Below are positions 50,234 to 60,800 of a stretch of DNA of 64,000 nucleotides, in pieces. This stretch comes from Candidatus Melainabacteria bacterium. GTDB lineage: Bacteria; Cyanobacteriota; Vampirovibrionia; 2-02-FULL-35-15. The stretch's first letter is position 1; every line of letters begins with the position of its first letter. Where the stretch lies: the NCBI GenBank assembly GCA_023250155.1, contig JAHFBG010000002.1, forward strand, positions 124,001 through 188,000. The letters run 5' to 3'. The notes below the pieces were generated by a model. That model made no database searches. It was not told the DNA's origin and saw only the letters and a program-made list of their open reading frames with translations. The translations under genes and the position numbers were made by a program.

Positions 50234-52228
50234 TTATTGGATTGGGAATGAAATCATAAATTGTGTGCCTATTGAAAGATGACTTTTTACAGTAGTCTTT
50301 GCATTGTGATCTTTTAATATTCTATCTACTATAGATAGGCCAAGTCCTGTTCCTTTTATCTTTGTGGTGAAAAATGGATCGAATAGTTTTTTTAGAGTGG
50401 TATCATCCATTCCTATGCCATTATCTTCTATAGTAATTTCTACAAAATCACTTTTCAATCTAAAATTTGAAGTTATAATTAGCTCTTTTGATCTATGGAT
50501 TTGACTTAGGGCATCTAAGGAATTGCTTATTAGGTTTATAAAGACTTGTTGTAATTGATTTTCATTGCCATATATTTTTGGCAAGTTATTGGATAAGGTC
50601 TTATGTAAGACTACTTCTTGAGTTTTTAAGTGATCAATGAACAATAATAATGAAGATTCAAGAATTTTGTTTATATCAATCAATATTTTTTCTGCATTAG
50701 AAGATCTTGCAAAATCACGAATACTACCCAATATTAATGACATTCTATTTGTTTGTTGAAGTATGATTTCAAGATCCTTTAGATTTCTTGTAGCATATTT
50801 TTTTGTCTCACTTTCAGTAAAACTATTTTTATTTATAAGCTTATCGAGATCAATTTTAATAGCTTCTGCAAATCCTTTAATACCTTGAAGTGGCTGTGTA
50901 AGTTCATGTGCTATGCCAGCAGATAATTCACCCATGGAAGCTAGTTTTGTAGTATGGAGAAGTTGTTCTTGTGTGTCCTTAATTTCTTTGTATGCAGCTT
51001 TTAGGCTATCGTCTGTTTTTTTACGCTCAGTAACATCCCTAATTATTGCAGTGTATTCTGGCTCTTCTCCAAATTTGCTTTGAAATAATGATAATTCAAC
51101 AGGAAATATTTCAGTGTTTTTTCTTTGAGCTATAATTTCAATAGTTTTATTTAGGAGAGAGGCTTTGCCTGTTTTTAACATATGGTTCATTCCTTGAGTG
51201 TGTTTTTCACGATATTGAGGTGGAATGATTAATTCTGTCATTAATTTACCTATAACATCATCCTCTTTATATCCGAACATTATTTCTGCTTGTGGATTCC
51301 ATAAGGTTAATATGCTTTCTTTGTTGATTGATATTATTGCATTGTTTGCATGCTGTAAGATGGAGTCTAATTTTTTGTTTGTTATTTCTAGTTTTAAAGT
51401 ATGTTGTTTTGCTTTGTCTAATAAATGAATGATGTATGTCATTAGTGCTGATATTATACCTCCGGTAATTAATATAATGTTTGGAAGAGTACTATCTATA
51501 TTTTTTGAAGAGGATAATGCAATCCATATAATAATATTAATTGTTCCTATAAAAGTAATTATAGGTATGGGTAACCATGTCGTGATATTAGTTTGTAGGT
51601 TATGCTCTTTATTCACTAACAAAGAAAAAATTCCTATACTTAGAATGGTTACTCCAAAGGCTGCATTGAAAGCCATTTCTGTAGTATGTCCCAATTTATA
51701 AGATGGAAAATGAGTTATATATCCAAATAGTGCAAGGAGCCCCATTGCAAATGGTATGGAACCTAATGCTCCAATTACTATGTTAGATTGCTTAAATATT
51801 TTATTATTAGGTAGGAAGAGTAGACATGTAGAAATTATAAGAAAAGATAATGCAGTACTAATAGCCATACGTCCTGGGTAAGGTGTATTTGTGGTTATAT
51901 AAGGATGTTGAAATAGAATGGTATCGATACCAAAATTTGTTTTTAATAAATATTCTAACAATGTAAAAGTACTAGTAACGAATATGATTGAACTAAATAC
52001 AATACAGGAATTTTGCAGTTTTAAGTTTAGCGATATTAAAGCTAGTCCTAGTAGTATAAAGGATAAGGCAGCATTGTATTGCATTGGAGCATAGGTACTT
52101 TTAATTTGAATGAACTGTGGTATGTGAAAGTGCCATCCTAAGACAACTGCAATTCCTAATAAAACCACAATGATTCCTGTAAAATTTGGTATTGAAGTGG
52201 CTATACTAAAGTTCTTGTTATAAGCCAT
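50234..52228 (-). CDS. Membrane sensor histidine kinase (multi-helix input, PAS, HisKA, HATPase)
   Basis: About eight N-terminal hydrophobic segments (first 270 residues) form the input domain. A PAS domain follows with I-S-I-N-K-E-S-I-L-T-L-W-N-P-Q-A and a PAC segment. Then come HisKA (M-G-E-L-S-A-G-I-A-H-E-L-T-Q-P-L-Q) and HATPase (N-L-I-S-N-S-L-D-A-L, D-N-G-I-G-M, G-T-G-L-G-L). All catalytic boxes are intact. A longer frame starts inside the upstream gene; I take the ATG at 52228, which is after that gene's stop, preceded by only a weak AGG. It belongs to the five-gene signalling run. Confidence 0.88.
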   Translation of the reverse strand: MAYNKNFSIATSIPNFTGIIVVLLGIAVVLGWHFHIPQFIQIKSTYAPMQYNAALSFILLGLALISLNLKLQNSCIVFSSIIFVTSTFTLLEYLLKTNFGIDTILFQHPYITTNTPYPGRMAISTALSFLIISTCLLFLPNNKIFKQSNIVIGALGSIPFAMGLLALFGYITHFPSYKLGHTTEMAFNAAFGVTILSIGIFSLLVNKEHNLQTNITTWLPIPIITFIGTINIIIWIALSSSKNIDSTLPNIILITGGIISALMTYIIHLLDKAKQHTLKLEITNKKLDSILQHANNAIISINKESILTLWNPQAEIMFGYKEDDVIGKLMTELIIPPQYREKHTQGMNHMLKTGKASLLNKTIEIIAQRKNTEIFPVELSLFQSKFGEEPEYTAIIRDVTERKKTDDSLKAAYKEIKDTQEQLLHTTKLASMGELSAGIAHELTQPLQGIKGFAEAIKIDLDKLINKNSFTESETKKYATRNLKDLEIILQQTNRMSLILGSIRDFARSSNAEKILIDINKILESSLLLFIDHLKTQEVVLHKTLSNNLPKIYGNENQLQQVFINLISNSLDALSQIHRSKELIITSNFRLKSDFVEITIEDNGIGMDDTTLKKLFDPFFTTKIKGTGLGLSIVDRILKDHNAKTTVKSHLSIGTQFMISFPIQ

Positions 52229-52248
52229 AATGATGTTATGCCTGTGTA

Positions 52249-53436
52249 CTAGAAAACTTTTATTGTGGCTGTACCACAAAGTTTATGAGTGATTTGTGTG
52301 ATTTGTTCCACGAAGTTATTGTCTAGCATTGACTGAGCAATTGGCTCACCAGACTTTTGAGATATATTGCAGGCAAGTGTAGCTGTAGGTATCATTCCAA
52401 GTATTTCACATCCTAATTGTGTTTTTATATCTGTTTGTTTAATGGGTTGTGGTGAGACTATTTTATTTACGATTATTGCATTTGCATGTCCTCTGTTAAA
52501 GCCCCATGAACTTATTAGATCCAAGATAAATTTCCCTGCATTAATGCTTGTAATATCGGTGTCAGAAACTAATGCTACTGAATGGCATAATAAGATACCT
52601 TCTTTTGTAGCTTGTGATGGATAGTTTGAAAAATCTATAATTAAATAATCTGAAAGATGTCTTAAATGATTGATAATTTTTTTAGCATGCTCTGGTTCAA
52701 TTTCTTTAGTTTCATGTGCTGACTGTGGTGAAAATAGTACTTTAAGTCCAGCTGGATGAGAAAAAAGCTTTTGTTCTAGTAAGTGTTCATCAATTTGTGT
52801 TTCATCTAAATCCAAGATACTTTTTAAATTCTCTGAAGGAACATGTCCTAAAAGCTGAGAAAAGCTGCCGTGATTTGGCATAAGCTCTAATGCTATAACT
52901 CTCTTTTTTTCTTTTGCAAGAATGATTCCCATATTTATAGCTACAGTAGTAGTCCCTACGCCACCTTTAGCACCTATAAATCCTAATACTGTTCCTTTTA
53001 AATCTGATTGAGTTTTTTTAGGAGTGTGTACTGGTTCTGACGATTTCTTTTTTTGTCTTTCTATAGAAAATTTTATCGCTCTTTGTAAACTGCTGCTTGT
53101 TACTTGTCCTTTTACTAAATAATCTTGTGCACCTTCTTGTATAGTTTTTTCTGCAAGCTCATCTTCAGTAGACCCTGTTAGTACAAGGATAGGCAAATCT
53201 TCAGTAAGGCTTCTTATTTTTAAAAAGGTTTCAAATCCACTGCTATCAGGTACTGTAAGATCGATAATAACAACATCAAACTTTTCTTTAGACAATTTTA
53301 TTAAAGCATCTGTAAGTCTCTCTACGTGTATTAAATCAAACTGTGAAGTAGTAGACTCCTTCAAGAGTTCATTCATAAGACGTGCGTCACCCGAATTATC
53401 TTCAAGGAGTAAAACTCTTATTATTTTGTCATTCAT
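52249..53436 (-). CDS. Receiver domain fused to a MinD/ParA-type ATPase (CpaE-like)
   Basis: Residues 1-125 are an intact receiver (L-L-L-E-D-N, D in V-I-I-D-L-T-V-P-D, L-T-G-S, Y-L-V-K-G). A linker precedes a MinD-like ATPase (F-I-G-A-K-G-G-V-G-T-T-T, Y-L-I-I-D-F-S). In contrast to the two CpaE copies near tadA, the receiver keeps the aspartate and looks phosphorylatable. It lies 2 nt downstream of an Rcp1-like receiver gene behind a kinase gene, so phosphorylation could set its localisation activity. The role is inferred to be a pilus-associated polarity protein. Confidence 0.87.
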   Translation of the reverse strand: MNDKIIRVLLLEDNSGDARLMNELLKESTTSQFDLIHVERLTDALIKLSKEKFDVVIIDLTVPDSSGFETFLKIRSLTEDLPILVLTGSTEDELAEKTIQEGAQDYLVKGQVTSSSLQRAIKFSIERQKKKSSEPVHTPKKTQSDLKGTVLGFIGAKGGVGTTTVAINMGIILAKEKKRVIALELMPNHGSFSQLLGHVPSENLKSILDLDETQIDEHLLEQKLFSHPAGLKVLFSPQSAHETKEIEPEHAKKIINHLRHLSDYLIIDFSNYPSQATKEGILLCHSVALVSDTDITSINAGKFILDLISSWGFNRGHANAIIVNKIVSPQPIKQTDIKTQLGCEILGMIPTATLACNISQKSGEPIAQSMLDNNFVEQITQITHKLCGTATIKVF

Positions 53437-53438
53437 AG

Positions 53439-53891
53439 TTATTCTCTTGGTAGTTTGACGATTGTCAGCCAGAAGGTTTCTATGCTTTGTACTACTTTCA
53501 TGAATTGATCAAGATCAACCGGTTTGGAAATAAAACAATTAGCATTTAAATTGTAAGCTTTTGAAATATCTTCTTCTGATTGTGAAGTAGTTAGGACTAC
53601 TACAGGGATTGTTTTTAACTTTTCATCAGCTTTAATTTCTGCTAAAACTTCTCTTCCGCTTTTTTTAGGAAGATTTAAATCAAGCAAAATTAAATCTGGT
53701 CTTGGTACATCTTTATACTTGTCTTCTTTGCGAAGAAATGCAATGGCTTCCTCTCCATCATTTACTATGTGCAATGAACTCATCATTTTATACTCTTTAA
53801 GAGCTTCTTGCGTGAGTCTTATGTCCCCCGGATTATCTTCTACTAATAAGATCTCTATTATTTTTGATGATTGTGCTAAGTCTATGTTCAT
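53439..53891 (-). CDS. Rcp1-like single-domain response regulator
   Basis: The 150-residue receiver has the [12 protein letters not shown] start typical of cyanobacterial Rcp1/phytochrome-partner regulators, the phosphoacceptor Asp in [14 protein letters not shown] in V-V-L-T-T-S and K in F-I-S-K-P-V. It has no output domain and presumably shuttles phosphate or acts by binding. The start overlaps the stop of the upstream kinase gene by 4 nt (ATGA), a strong sign that the two form a pair. Confidence 0.93.
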   Translation of the reverse strand: MNIDLAQSSKIIEILLVEDNPGDIRLTQEALKEYKMMSSLHIVNDGEEAIAFLRKEDKYKDVPRPDLILLDLNLPKKSGREVLAEIKADEKLKTIPVVVLTTSQSEEDISKAYNLNANCFISKPVDLDQFMKVVQSIETFWLTIVKLPRE

Positions 53892-55645
53892 TGTTGATTC
53901 CCTCCTTTATCGGGTATTGTAAAACAAAAATTTGCTCCTTTGCCGGGTTCTGATTCCACCCAAATATTTCCCCCATGTCGTTCCACTATTTTTTTACAAA
54001 TTGCAAGTCCAATTCCAGTACCTGCATATTCTGTCTTTCCATGTAAGCGTTGGAATATAACAAATATTCTTTCACTAAATTTTGGATCAATTCCAATACC
54101 ATTGTCTTTTACTGAAAAGATCCATCCATGCCCATTTCTTTTTGCAGAAACATGAACTTTTGGTGTATCTTCTTTAGGACTAAATTTAAGAGCATTGGTA
54201 ATAAGATTTTGGAATAATTGACCAAGTTGTATTGGATCAGCCTTTACTATTGGTAGCTCATCAAACGTAATTGAGGCATGACTCTCTTCAATAGCGGGTT
54301 TTAAGGAGTTTAAAGTAGTTTGAAGAACTGATTTAGCATTTACATCTTCTGGTTCTTTACCTTTTCTTTGAACTCTGGAATAGGATAAAAGATCTGATAT
54401 TAATCTTTGCATTCTAACAGCGCCATCTACTGCATAGTTTATAAACTCAATTGCATCTCCATCAAGCTTGTCTTTATAACGTTTTTGTAATAGCTGACAA
54501 TAGCTAGAAACCATTCTTAATGGTTCTTGCAAGTCATGTGATGCTACATATGCAAACTGTTCCAGTTCTTCATTACTACGTCTTAGTTTTTCTGCTATTG
54601 ATTGTAAATGCTCTTCAGCTAGCTTGAAGTCTGTTATATCCTCAGCTATTCCAGCGATTCTATATACTTCGCCATTTGTATCTGTTACAGGAAAAGTTCT
54701 ATCTTGTATCCATCTTAAACTCCCATCTTTTTTTACGATTCTATATGTTTTATCAGTGTTGCTATTGTGAGATGTATTTTCTAATGAGTTAAGAACAGCC
54801 TCTTTATCTTCAGGGTGAACTATTTCTGTCCATGAAGATGGATTTTTATATAGTTGTTCAGAGCTTTCTCCCCAGAGTTTTTCATAGGCAGGGCTAACAT
54901 ATAATAGTTCTTTTCTATCAGGACTAAATAACCAGAATACCTGATTAATATTTTCGGCCAACTGTCTAAATTTTTGCTCACTTTCTTTTATGGTTTCCAA
55001 TGCTTTCTTACGATTAGCAATGTCACTGTTTATTTGCTTATAAACTGTAAATAAAAGAATAAACCCTACTAGTATTAGTCCGATAAAAATAGTGAATGTA
55101 TTACGTGCACTCTTTTCAAGGCTTAACCTTTGTTTGGTTAACAATGAATGTTCTTCGTCTTTCATTTCATCAATTGATTTAATAAGTGCTTTATCTATGG
55201 TGTTTATGTGATCGACTGGAAAGAGATTTATATCTTGTTTTTTTATAGAATTGTCAATTGAGCTTGATTTTTCATCTATCAATTCTTTTATTGCTGATAT
55301 TCTTTTTTGTTGTTTAGGTTTAGTAGTAGTTAGTTCTTGTAAGTTGGTTATTCTTTTGTCTATGCTCTTTTCAAGAGATTTATATCTATTTAAAAAGTAA
55401 TCTTCATTATTTATTAAATATCCTTGGGCTACATGGTTACTGTCTTTTGTATTTGAAGCAATCAAATCCAGTTCTTTGATAACAGTGTTGCTCTTAGCTA
55501 TTAAATCTCCATTATTTACATAGCCAAAAATTGTTCTATACGATAATAGGCCAAGAAGATTAAATACTGAAAATATTAGAACGAAACCAAAAACAATTTT
55601 TCTATCAATGTACCAGCCTAAATTTTTACTAATTTCTTTTTTCAT
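53888..55645 (-). CDS. CHASE3-PAS histidine kinase
   Basis: The 585-residue protein has a helix (about 14-35), a periplasmic CHASE3-type helical domain (about 36-178), and a second helix (about 180-202). A PAS/PAC domain follows ([18 protein letters not shown], about 245-350), then His[18 protein letters not shown] and HATPase [10 protein letters not shown] with D-N-G-I-G-I and G-T-G-I-G-L. The H-D-L-Q-E-P-L-R box is shared with bacteriophytochrome-type kinases. The next gene is its Rcp1-like regulator. It begins the signalling run on this strand. Confidence 0.92.
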   Translation of the reverse strand: MKKEISKNLGWYIDRKIVFGFVLIFSVFNLLGLLSYRTIFGYVNNGDLIAKSNTVIKELDLIASNTKDSNHVAQGYLINNEDYFLNRYKSLEKSIDKRITNLQELTTTKPKQQKRISAIKELIDEKSSSIDNSIKKQDINLFPVDHINTIDKALIKSIDEMKDEEHSLLTKQRLSLEKSARNTFTIFIGLILVGFILLFTVYKQINSDIANRKKALETIKESEQKFRQLAENINQVFWLFSPDRKELLYVSPAYEKLWGESSEQLYKNPSSWTEIVHPEDKEAVLNSLENTSHNSNTDKTYRIVKKDGSLRWIQDRTFPVTDTNGEVYRIAGIAEDITDFKLAEEHLQSIAEKLRRSNEELEQFAYVASHDLQEPLRMVSSYCQLLQKRYKDKLDGDAIEFINYAVDGAVRMQRLISDLLSYSRVQRKGKEPEDVNAKSVLQTTLNSLKPAIEESHASITFDELPIVKADPIQLGQLFQNLITNALKFSPKEDTPKVHVSAKRNGHGWIFSVKDNGIGIDPKFSERIFVIFQRLHGKTEYAGTGIGLAICKKIVERHGGNIWVESEPGKGANFCFTIPDKGGNQQ

Positions 55646-55815
55646 CGAGTAATGTCCCTTTTTAACACAAAAAAATCTTTTCTTAAAATTAAGACTTGTT
55701 CACAGTTATTCCCAAATCCTTAAACACTTCAATTAGGTTTATCCTTAGAGTTTTAATGTTTTGTAATAATAAGGATATTATGTTGAGTGATTGAAATATG
55801 TAAGGAGTATACAGA

Positions 55816-56748
55816 TTAATTATTTTTTCTAATCCAATCCTTTCCTAAAAAAGCTCTTCGAGTGGAGAAGAAAATCATTGTAAATCCAGAAGCTAGTTCA
55901 CGATACAATGTCTGAATTTTATTCAGGAAAGGATTTTCAAATGAACACAAATCTATTATGGGCATCCCTATATTTAATGTATTGGCTATAATTCCTGTAC
56001 TAAACAAGATTTGAGGCTCTTTTTTTCTACTATCTTGAAAATGAAATAGTTGTGGCAATGTAAACTTAAAAAAATAAATTAAGTGTTGTGTAGCTATTCC
56101 AAGTGAAGATAATGAATCAATAATTTTATTTTCATTACCTTGAAACTTATTCCAGGATTTAATAGGTGTAAATAGTCCAGTAAACATGAAACCAGTAAGT
56201 CCTAATAAAGGGGTGATCACATGTTCGATGTCCTCGACTAATTGCTTCCTTTCTGAGGCACTATTTATATAAAATAACTTTTTTAGGTATGGTGTCATTT
56301 TTGTTAAGTGAATCTTTTTTGAAAACAATCTAATTCTCCACCATAAGGCATTAGCTAAATGTGCCATTGAATGGTATCCTTCTTTCCAAGATTTTCCAAG
56401 AATTGTAGTTAGTGGTAATGCAATAGGGTTTATATTTTTTTCTATAAAACATGTTATTTCACCTATATTTGCAGCATGTGGTCTATGAGTTTCATCAAAA
56501 CCCAGATCATCATCATCTTTTCTTGAGTAGATGCTGTACTGTTGATTACTTCTTAGTCCTAATAGAACTGATTGAAATAAATCTAAAGCTTTATAAGATA
56601 AAGAATCACTGCTTATAAATGTCTTAATACATCCAAGTGTCGTAGCAGATAAACCAGAGACTAATGAGTTTTTTCCATGATAGGCATTGGCTTTTGCCCA
56701 GTTTAAGTTTTCACCCCAAAGATAATTTACAGGTTTAATACTACTCAT
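55816..56748 (-). CDS. Hypothetical protein with several hydrophobic patches
   Basis: The 310-residue protein has no signal peptide. Hydrophobic segments appear near residues 100-115, 175-200, 220-240 and 260-275, interrupted by charged parts such as a D-D-D-D run at about 80. It is rich in Phe, Leu and Trp. No known motif is recognised; a membrane-associated protein is possible. The start ATG has no evident Shine-Dalgarno sequence. It stands alone, 170 bp from the kinase gene. Confidence 0.6.
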   Translation of the reverse strand: MSSIKPVNYLWGENLNWAKANAYHGKNSLVSGLSATTLGCIKTFISSDSLSYKALDLFQSVLLGLRSNQQYSIYSRKDDDDLGFDETHRPHAANIGEITCFIEKNINPIALPLTTILGKSWKEGYHSMAHLANALWWRIRLFSKKIHLTKMTPYLKKLFYINSASERKQLVEDIEHVITPLLGLTGFMFTGLFTPIKSWNKFQGNENKIIDSLSSLGIATQHLIYFFKFTLPQLFHFQDSRKKEPQILFSTGIIANTLNIGMPIIDLCSFENPFLNKIQTLYRELASGFTMIFFSTRRAFLGKDWIRKNN

Positions 56749-56853
56749 ATATGTAATGTGCCCTAAAAGCCAATGTAAAAAATCATTTACAAAATTGAGA
56801 AATACAAGATTAATAGCTTTAAACTAATCAGAGATAAAGTAGGTGATTTTGTT

Positions 56854-57081
56854 ATGAGAATTACTCCAATAGATTTAAGAGTTCAGGAATTAACTAGAAA
56901 AGGTATGGAAGTTGAGCGTGCAAGCCGACTTTGTAGAAGGATTGATGCTCTTACTACGGGTAAGGGCTTAGAAGAATTTTATAGAGGTAAAGAGCTTGAA
57001 AATTTAAAAAGTGATGATGAGTCTCGAAAACTTGAGTTAGAGTTTTGTGAGAGTATAGGTGAGAACTTTACTCCGATGTAA
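56854..57081 (+). CDS. Small basic/acidic protein of unknown function (75 aa)
   Basis: The ORF has an AGGTGA site about 9 nt before the ATG. The product is soluble, with an I-D-L-R-V-Q-E-L-T-R-K-G-M-E-V-E-R-A-S-R helix-rich start and an acidic second half (L-K-S-D-D-E-S-R-K-L-E-L-E-F). A DNA- or RNA-binding peptide, antitoxin or phage-type regulator are possible by size, but there is no motif to decide. It lies in a 500-bp region of otherwise non-coding sequence beside the candidate 6S-like hairpin. Confidence 0.5.
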   Translation: MRITPIDLRVQELTRKGMEVERASRLCRRIDALTTGKGLEEFYRGKELENLKSDDESRKLELEFCESIGENFTPM

Positions 57082-57095
57082 TCTTTGTTAATGGA

Positions 57096-57267
57096 TTAAA
57101 AACCTGTGTATGTTGCTTTGCAATGGGCTGACAGTGCCGAGGGAACAGGGTGAAAACCAATGTCTTATTTGTAACTTTTGTTATTACAATGGTCCCTTTA
57201 GATTACAAATTTTGAGAACCCCGAGCACTTTGGAAGCCCTGCAGCAAAGCAAGTTCATACACAGGCT
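57096..57267 (-). ncRNA. Candidate 6S-like structured RNA
   Basis: Read on the minus strand, about 170 nt fold as one long irregular hairpin. The closing stem AGCCUGUGUAUG / CAUACACAGG continues with UUGCUUUGC/GCAAAGCAA and GGGCU/AGCCC, then AGUGC/GCACU and GGG/CCC. A large 5' internal bubble (UUCUCAAAAUUUGUAAUC) and an apical stem with ACCA/UGGU follow. An extended -10 (TGG-TATATA) stands just upstream and TTTTT follows the stem. Length, a long closing stem, a central bubble and a terminator match 6S RNA, the regulator of the housekeeping RNA polymerase. I cannot run a covariance search, so the family is tentative; a plain palindromic element is the alternative. Confidence 0.4.
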
Positions 57268-57274
57268 TATATAC

Positions 57275-57404
57275 CAATCCGCTAAAATAATCTTGTATTT
57301 TCCTGCCTTTACGCAGACAAAGTTTTGCTTTTGTTCGCACAGCTCACAAAGCGCAAAACTGTCTGCTTGGCGCGGAAAAATAGTAAGTTTAATTGTGCGG
57401 ATTA
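57275..57404. repeat. Long imperfect inverted repeat reaching into the immunity-like gene
   Basis: Exact blocks AATCCGC/GCGGATT (7 bp), GCAGAC/GTCTGC (6 bp) and AGTTTTGC/GCAAAACT (8 bp) lie in order around a short loop, with partial pairing between. The right arm contains the last codons and stop of the minus-strand gene ending at 57389. It may be a MITE-like insertion, or a terminator structure without a T-tract. Confidence 0.7.
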
Positions 57405-57865
57405 GTATAATTGGTTTTTGTAAACGTTTGATTAATTGCTTGAGCTAAACATTTTCTTACAGGATGATCTATCTTTTCTGGTTCCGATATATTTGAAAAG
57501 TTACCTTCTTTCCAAATCATAAATGGCTTTGAATTTATTTTTCCTGGTAATTTGTTTTCTAAGATGATAGCTAAGTCTAGTAGATAAAAACAATAGTTTC
57601 CCCCAGGTTGCTTTTCTATAAGAATGTCCTCTTCAATTAAGAGATTAATTGATTCAATAACTTTATCTTGTTGTTCTTTAGTTAAGTTATCCCAAATACA
57701 AATTTCAAAAAACTCTGCTTCTGATGTTTCTCTGAAATAATGAGAAGCATGATATTTTTTACCCAGTAGAATATCTTTTAACCATGTTTTATTTATAGGT
57801 TCATCAATAACTTTTTTTACTATATCAATAACAGCAGCATTTAATAATTTATCTAGTCTTACCAT
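57389..57865 (-). CDS. Putative immunity protein to the upstream giant toxin-like protein
   Basis: The 158-residue soluble protein has no recognised family; it is mostly helical with some beta in the middle, with A-S-H-Y-F-R-E-T and W-K-E-G-N-F segments. An AGGAAA site stands before the ATG, which begins 6 bp after the stop of a giant surface protein on the same strand. In polymorphic toxin systems the immunity gene lies exactly there. The last residues (about 151-158) are encoded within a long inverted repeat, so the C-terminus may have been replaced or truncated. The function is inferred from position only. Confidence 0.55.
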   Translation of the reverse strand: MVRLDKLLNAAVIDIVKKVIDEPINKTWLKDILLGKKYHASHYFRETSEAEFFEICIWDNLTKEQQDKVIESINLLIEEDILIEKQPGGNYCFYLLDLAIILENKLPGKINSKPFMIWKEGNFSNISEPEKIDHPVRKCLAQAINQTFTKTNYTNPHN

Positions 57866-57871
57866 TGTTTC

Positions 57872-60800
57872 CTAAATTTTATACTCAATAATTGCTTCAT
57901 GAGGCAAATTATATTCTTTCATTATAAACTCTTGTAAGCCAGGCAAACCATTATTTAAGTCAAGAGTTTTACCATAAGGTTCATTTGAAGCGTTGTATCT
58001 GAAAACCTCATTGAAACCACTATCTTTATTAGTTGGTTTATACAAAGCAACATTATTTTCTTTAACTCTTATTTCTAAAAGTTTTAAATCATCTTTATAT
58101 CTGCTGGGATCTAATCCTGCTTTACTAAAAAAATTGATTTTGTTGTTTCTGATTTCATTTATAATTTGTTCTTTTGTTAGATCTTGAGGATGAAAAGTAA
58201 ATACTGCGCCAGATCTATCTCCTGCAAGCATTGTAAGTGGTTGGTGATCATTGATTACTCTATAAACCACTTCTGGTCGCTTATCATAGGAAATAATTTC
58301 ACCTAGTAAATAACCTTGAGATTGTAGATCGGATAAATTTGTTGATTTATATAATTGATCATTTGTATCAGTGTAGAATTTATTACTAAACAAAAACCCA
58401 TTCTCTACTCCTAATGCTTTTGATTTTGCTGCATGTTCTATAGCTGGCGATAAAATTTGTTCTTTTACTATTTTAAGATCCTCTGGTGTATTATTTAAAT
58501 CTTTTGAATACGTTCTATAAATCACATTTGTTCTTAGGTCGGATTTGGCTACTTCATCAAGATCTTTAAATAGAATATTGATTTCTTTTCTTTTTTCTGT
58601 GATTGCTTTAGTTAGATTTTCATAAAGTGCATCACTGAAAACAGTTAACTGCTCTTTTTTTATAAGCTTTTCATTCTCTAATGAGGTGCTTAAACTAATT
58701 GTTTTTTCTTCCTCAAATAAAAACTTGGCTGAATCTATATATGTACCTTCATCCAAAGATTTGATTTTTAAAATATTTTCAGAGACTTTTGAAGTCTCTT
58801 TTATGTCTTTAGAACCTTTTATTAAAGCTATATTTAAACCTAAACGTCCAACTGCATAAGATAATTTCCAAGGGTTTGGCTTTAAATTATACTTAGTATT
58901 TAATTCTTCAAGCACTGATAATGCACTTAAGAAATTACCACCATATGTGGCTAATGTAATGATGGTGGCTGGTACAGAGACTACTCCTGATATGGATAAT
59001 GCTATAAGTAGACTTGCTATTCCAAGAGTGTTTGGATTTATAATATCTTTTATGTTATTTATTCCAGCTTCTTTTAACCCATTAATTGCTTCTTTTATAG
59101 AAATCAGATTTTCTAAATCGCTTAAAGTAGGTTCTGGTAAAGTCTCTGGATCTGGCAATGGTATAGGATTTCCATTGTTGTCTAAGAGTATATTTATTGT
59201 GCAACTACCTGAAATAGTGTTTCCATCAGTGATTTGATATTTTAAATAATTGCTATTACAGTTTTTTGTAAGATATGCAAATAGTTTTAATGCTTTTTTG
59301 ATAGCTATTTCATCTGATTCACCTTCTTGTAAAAGTCCTATGTATGTTAGTGTATCTTTTGCCTCTTCTTTGCTAAATGGCTTTCCATTTATAATGGGTT
59401 TTTGAGATTCTATTATAGGTTTTGGGTTAATAGTATTTTGATTTATAGAATTACAGCCTAAACCTTTGCACTTGGTTTTAACCAGTGTAATGTTGTCTAA
59501 AAGAATATAGGTTTTTGATTTTCCTGTATAGTTTATGGTTTGAGAGCTACAGCTTGTTGAGTATTCGCCAAAAAGCCTTAATGGTCCAAAAATGTTTCCA
59601 TTTAGAAATGATGGTTTGAATTTTAAAATGTTTTTTAAATTAAAATTTAATATATTATTGAATTTATATTTTGAATTATTTACTATTCCAAATGATTCAA
59701 GCTTTTTACCGAGTGTATTTTCTATTGATTGCACTTGTGTGCTGTTATTGGTAAGAATGCCAAAGTGAATTAAGTTGTTTTTACATTTAGATGTAAAAAA
59801 GTTACCTTCAGTATTACTTGGCAAAATAACTTCGGATTGAATGTTTGTTTTGTTTGTGATGATAGTTCCATTTTCTGGATATGTTATATCAGCACTTAAG
59901 CTAGTATTTACTTTTAGTGTAAATGTTGCGCTTAAATTGTTTATACCTTGTGGATTATAGTAATCACCCGGGAAATAAACAGGAATTTCAAAATTGATTT
60001 TGTTGAATGATTGAGGATTGATTTTTATCCTAAGTTCAAAAATGTATTCTTTAGGATTTTTGGGGTTGATTGTTTGAGATGTGATTTGTGCTTGGGGAGC
60101 AGATTTTGGATTGGCTAATCCCTCCCACTGTATTTTTTCTAAATCAAGAATTGGTGTCCTTTTTTCTTCATTATTGCTTGAATTGATAAAAGGCAAATCA
60201 TCAATGGCTGTGATTTGTACATTTATTTCATTGTCACTATCATATGATAAATCCTCTGAATTAATTATCTTTGTTTTAATTGATGGGTCTCTTTTTACCT
60301 CGATGGTGTAAGTATATGTTTGTGAAGTTTTATTTTCAGCGTTGTTTTTCCCTAAACAAGTACCATAATTTGTACAAGAATCTTTATTCTCATTGACTTC
60401 AAATAAAAATTCATATGATCCTATGTCCCATTGTGATTTTGGATCAAGTAAGTTTTTTTCAGGATTGAAATATTGATTTGTATTAGTGTTTAGCGTATTT
60501 GAGTAGAAAATTGGTATGTTACATACAGAGCCATCTACATGTACACAGTTATCCATGCAGGCATTAGCATTAAGAGCTTTAGCGCAAAATATTTTTGTCA
60601 ATGTTATTCCGCCAATAGCTGAGATGTCAACACAACCAAGTGTCTTTTGATAGATTAATGAGTTCAAAATATTGTTTAATTCATCTTGTGACTTCTCAAT
60701 GACTTTATTGTTGTATTTGAGTTCTTTTAACTTTATATCTTTTATATCAAGTTGTGCTTCTACATTGGTTAGTGATTTGTTTTTATCATCACTAAAACAT

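Noticed and set aside
57110..57448. Plus-strand ORF of 112 codons
   Set aside because: It runs through two inverted-repeat structures, has no ribosome-binding site and odd composition (Cys- and Ser-rich). It overlaps the minus-strand gene end and the candidate ncRNA. Judged spurious.
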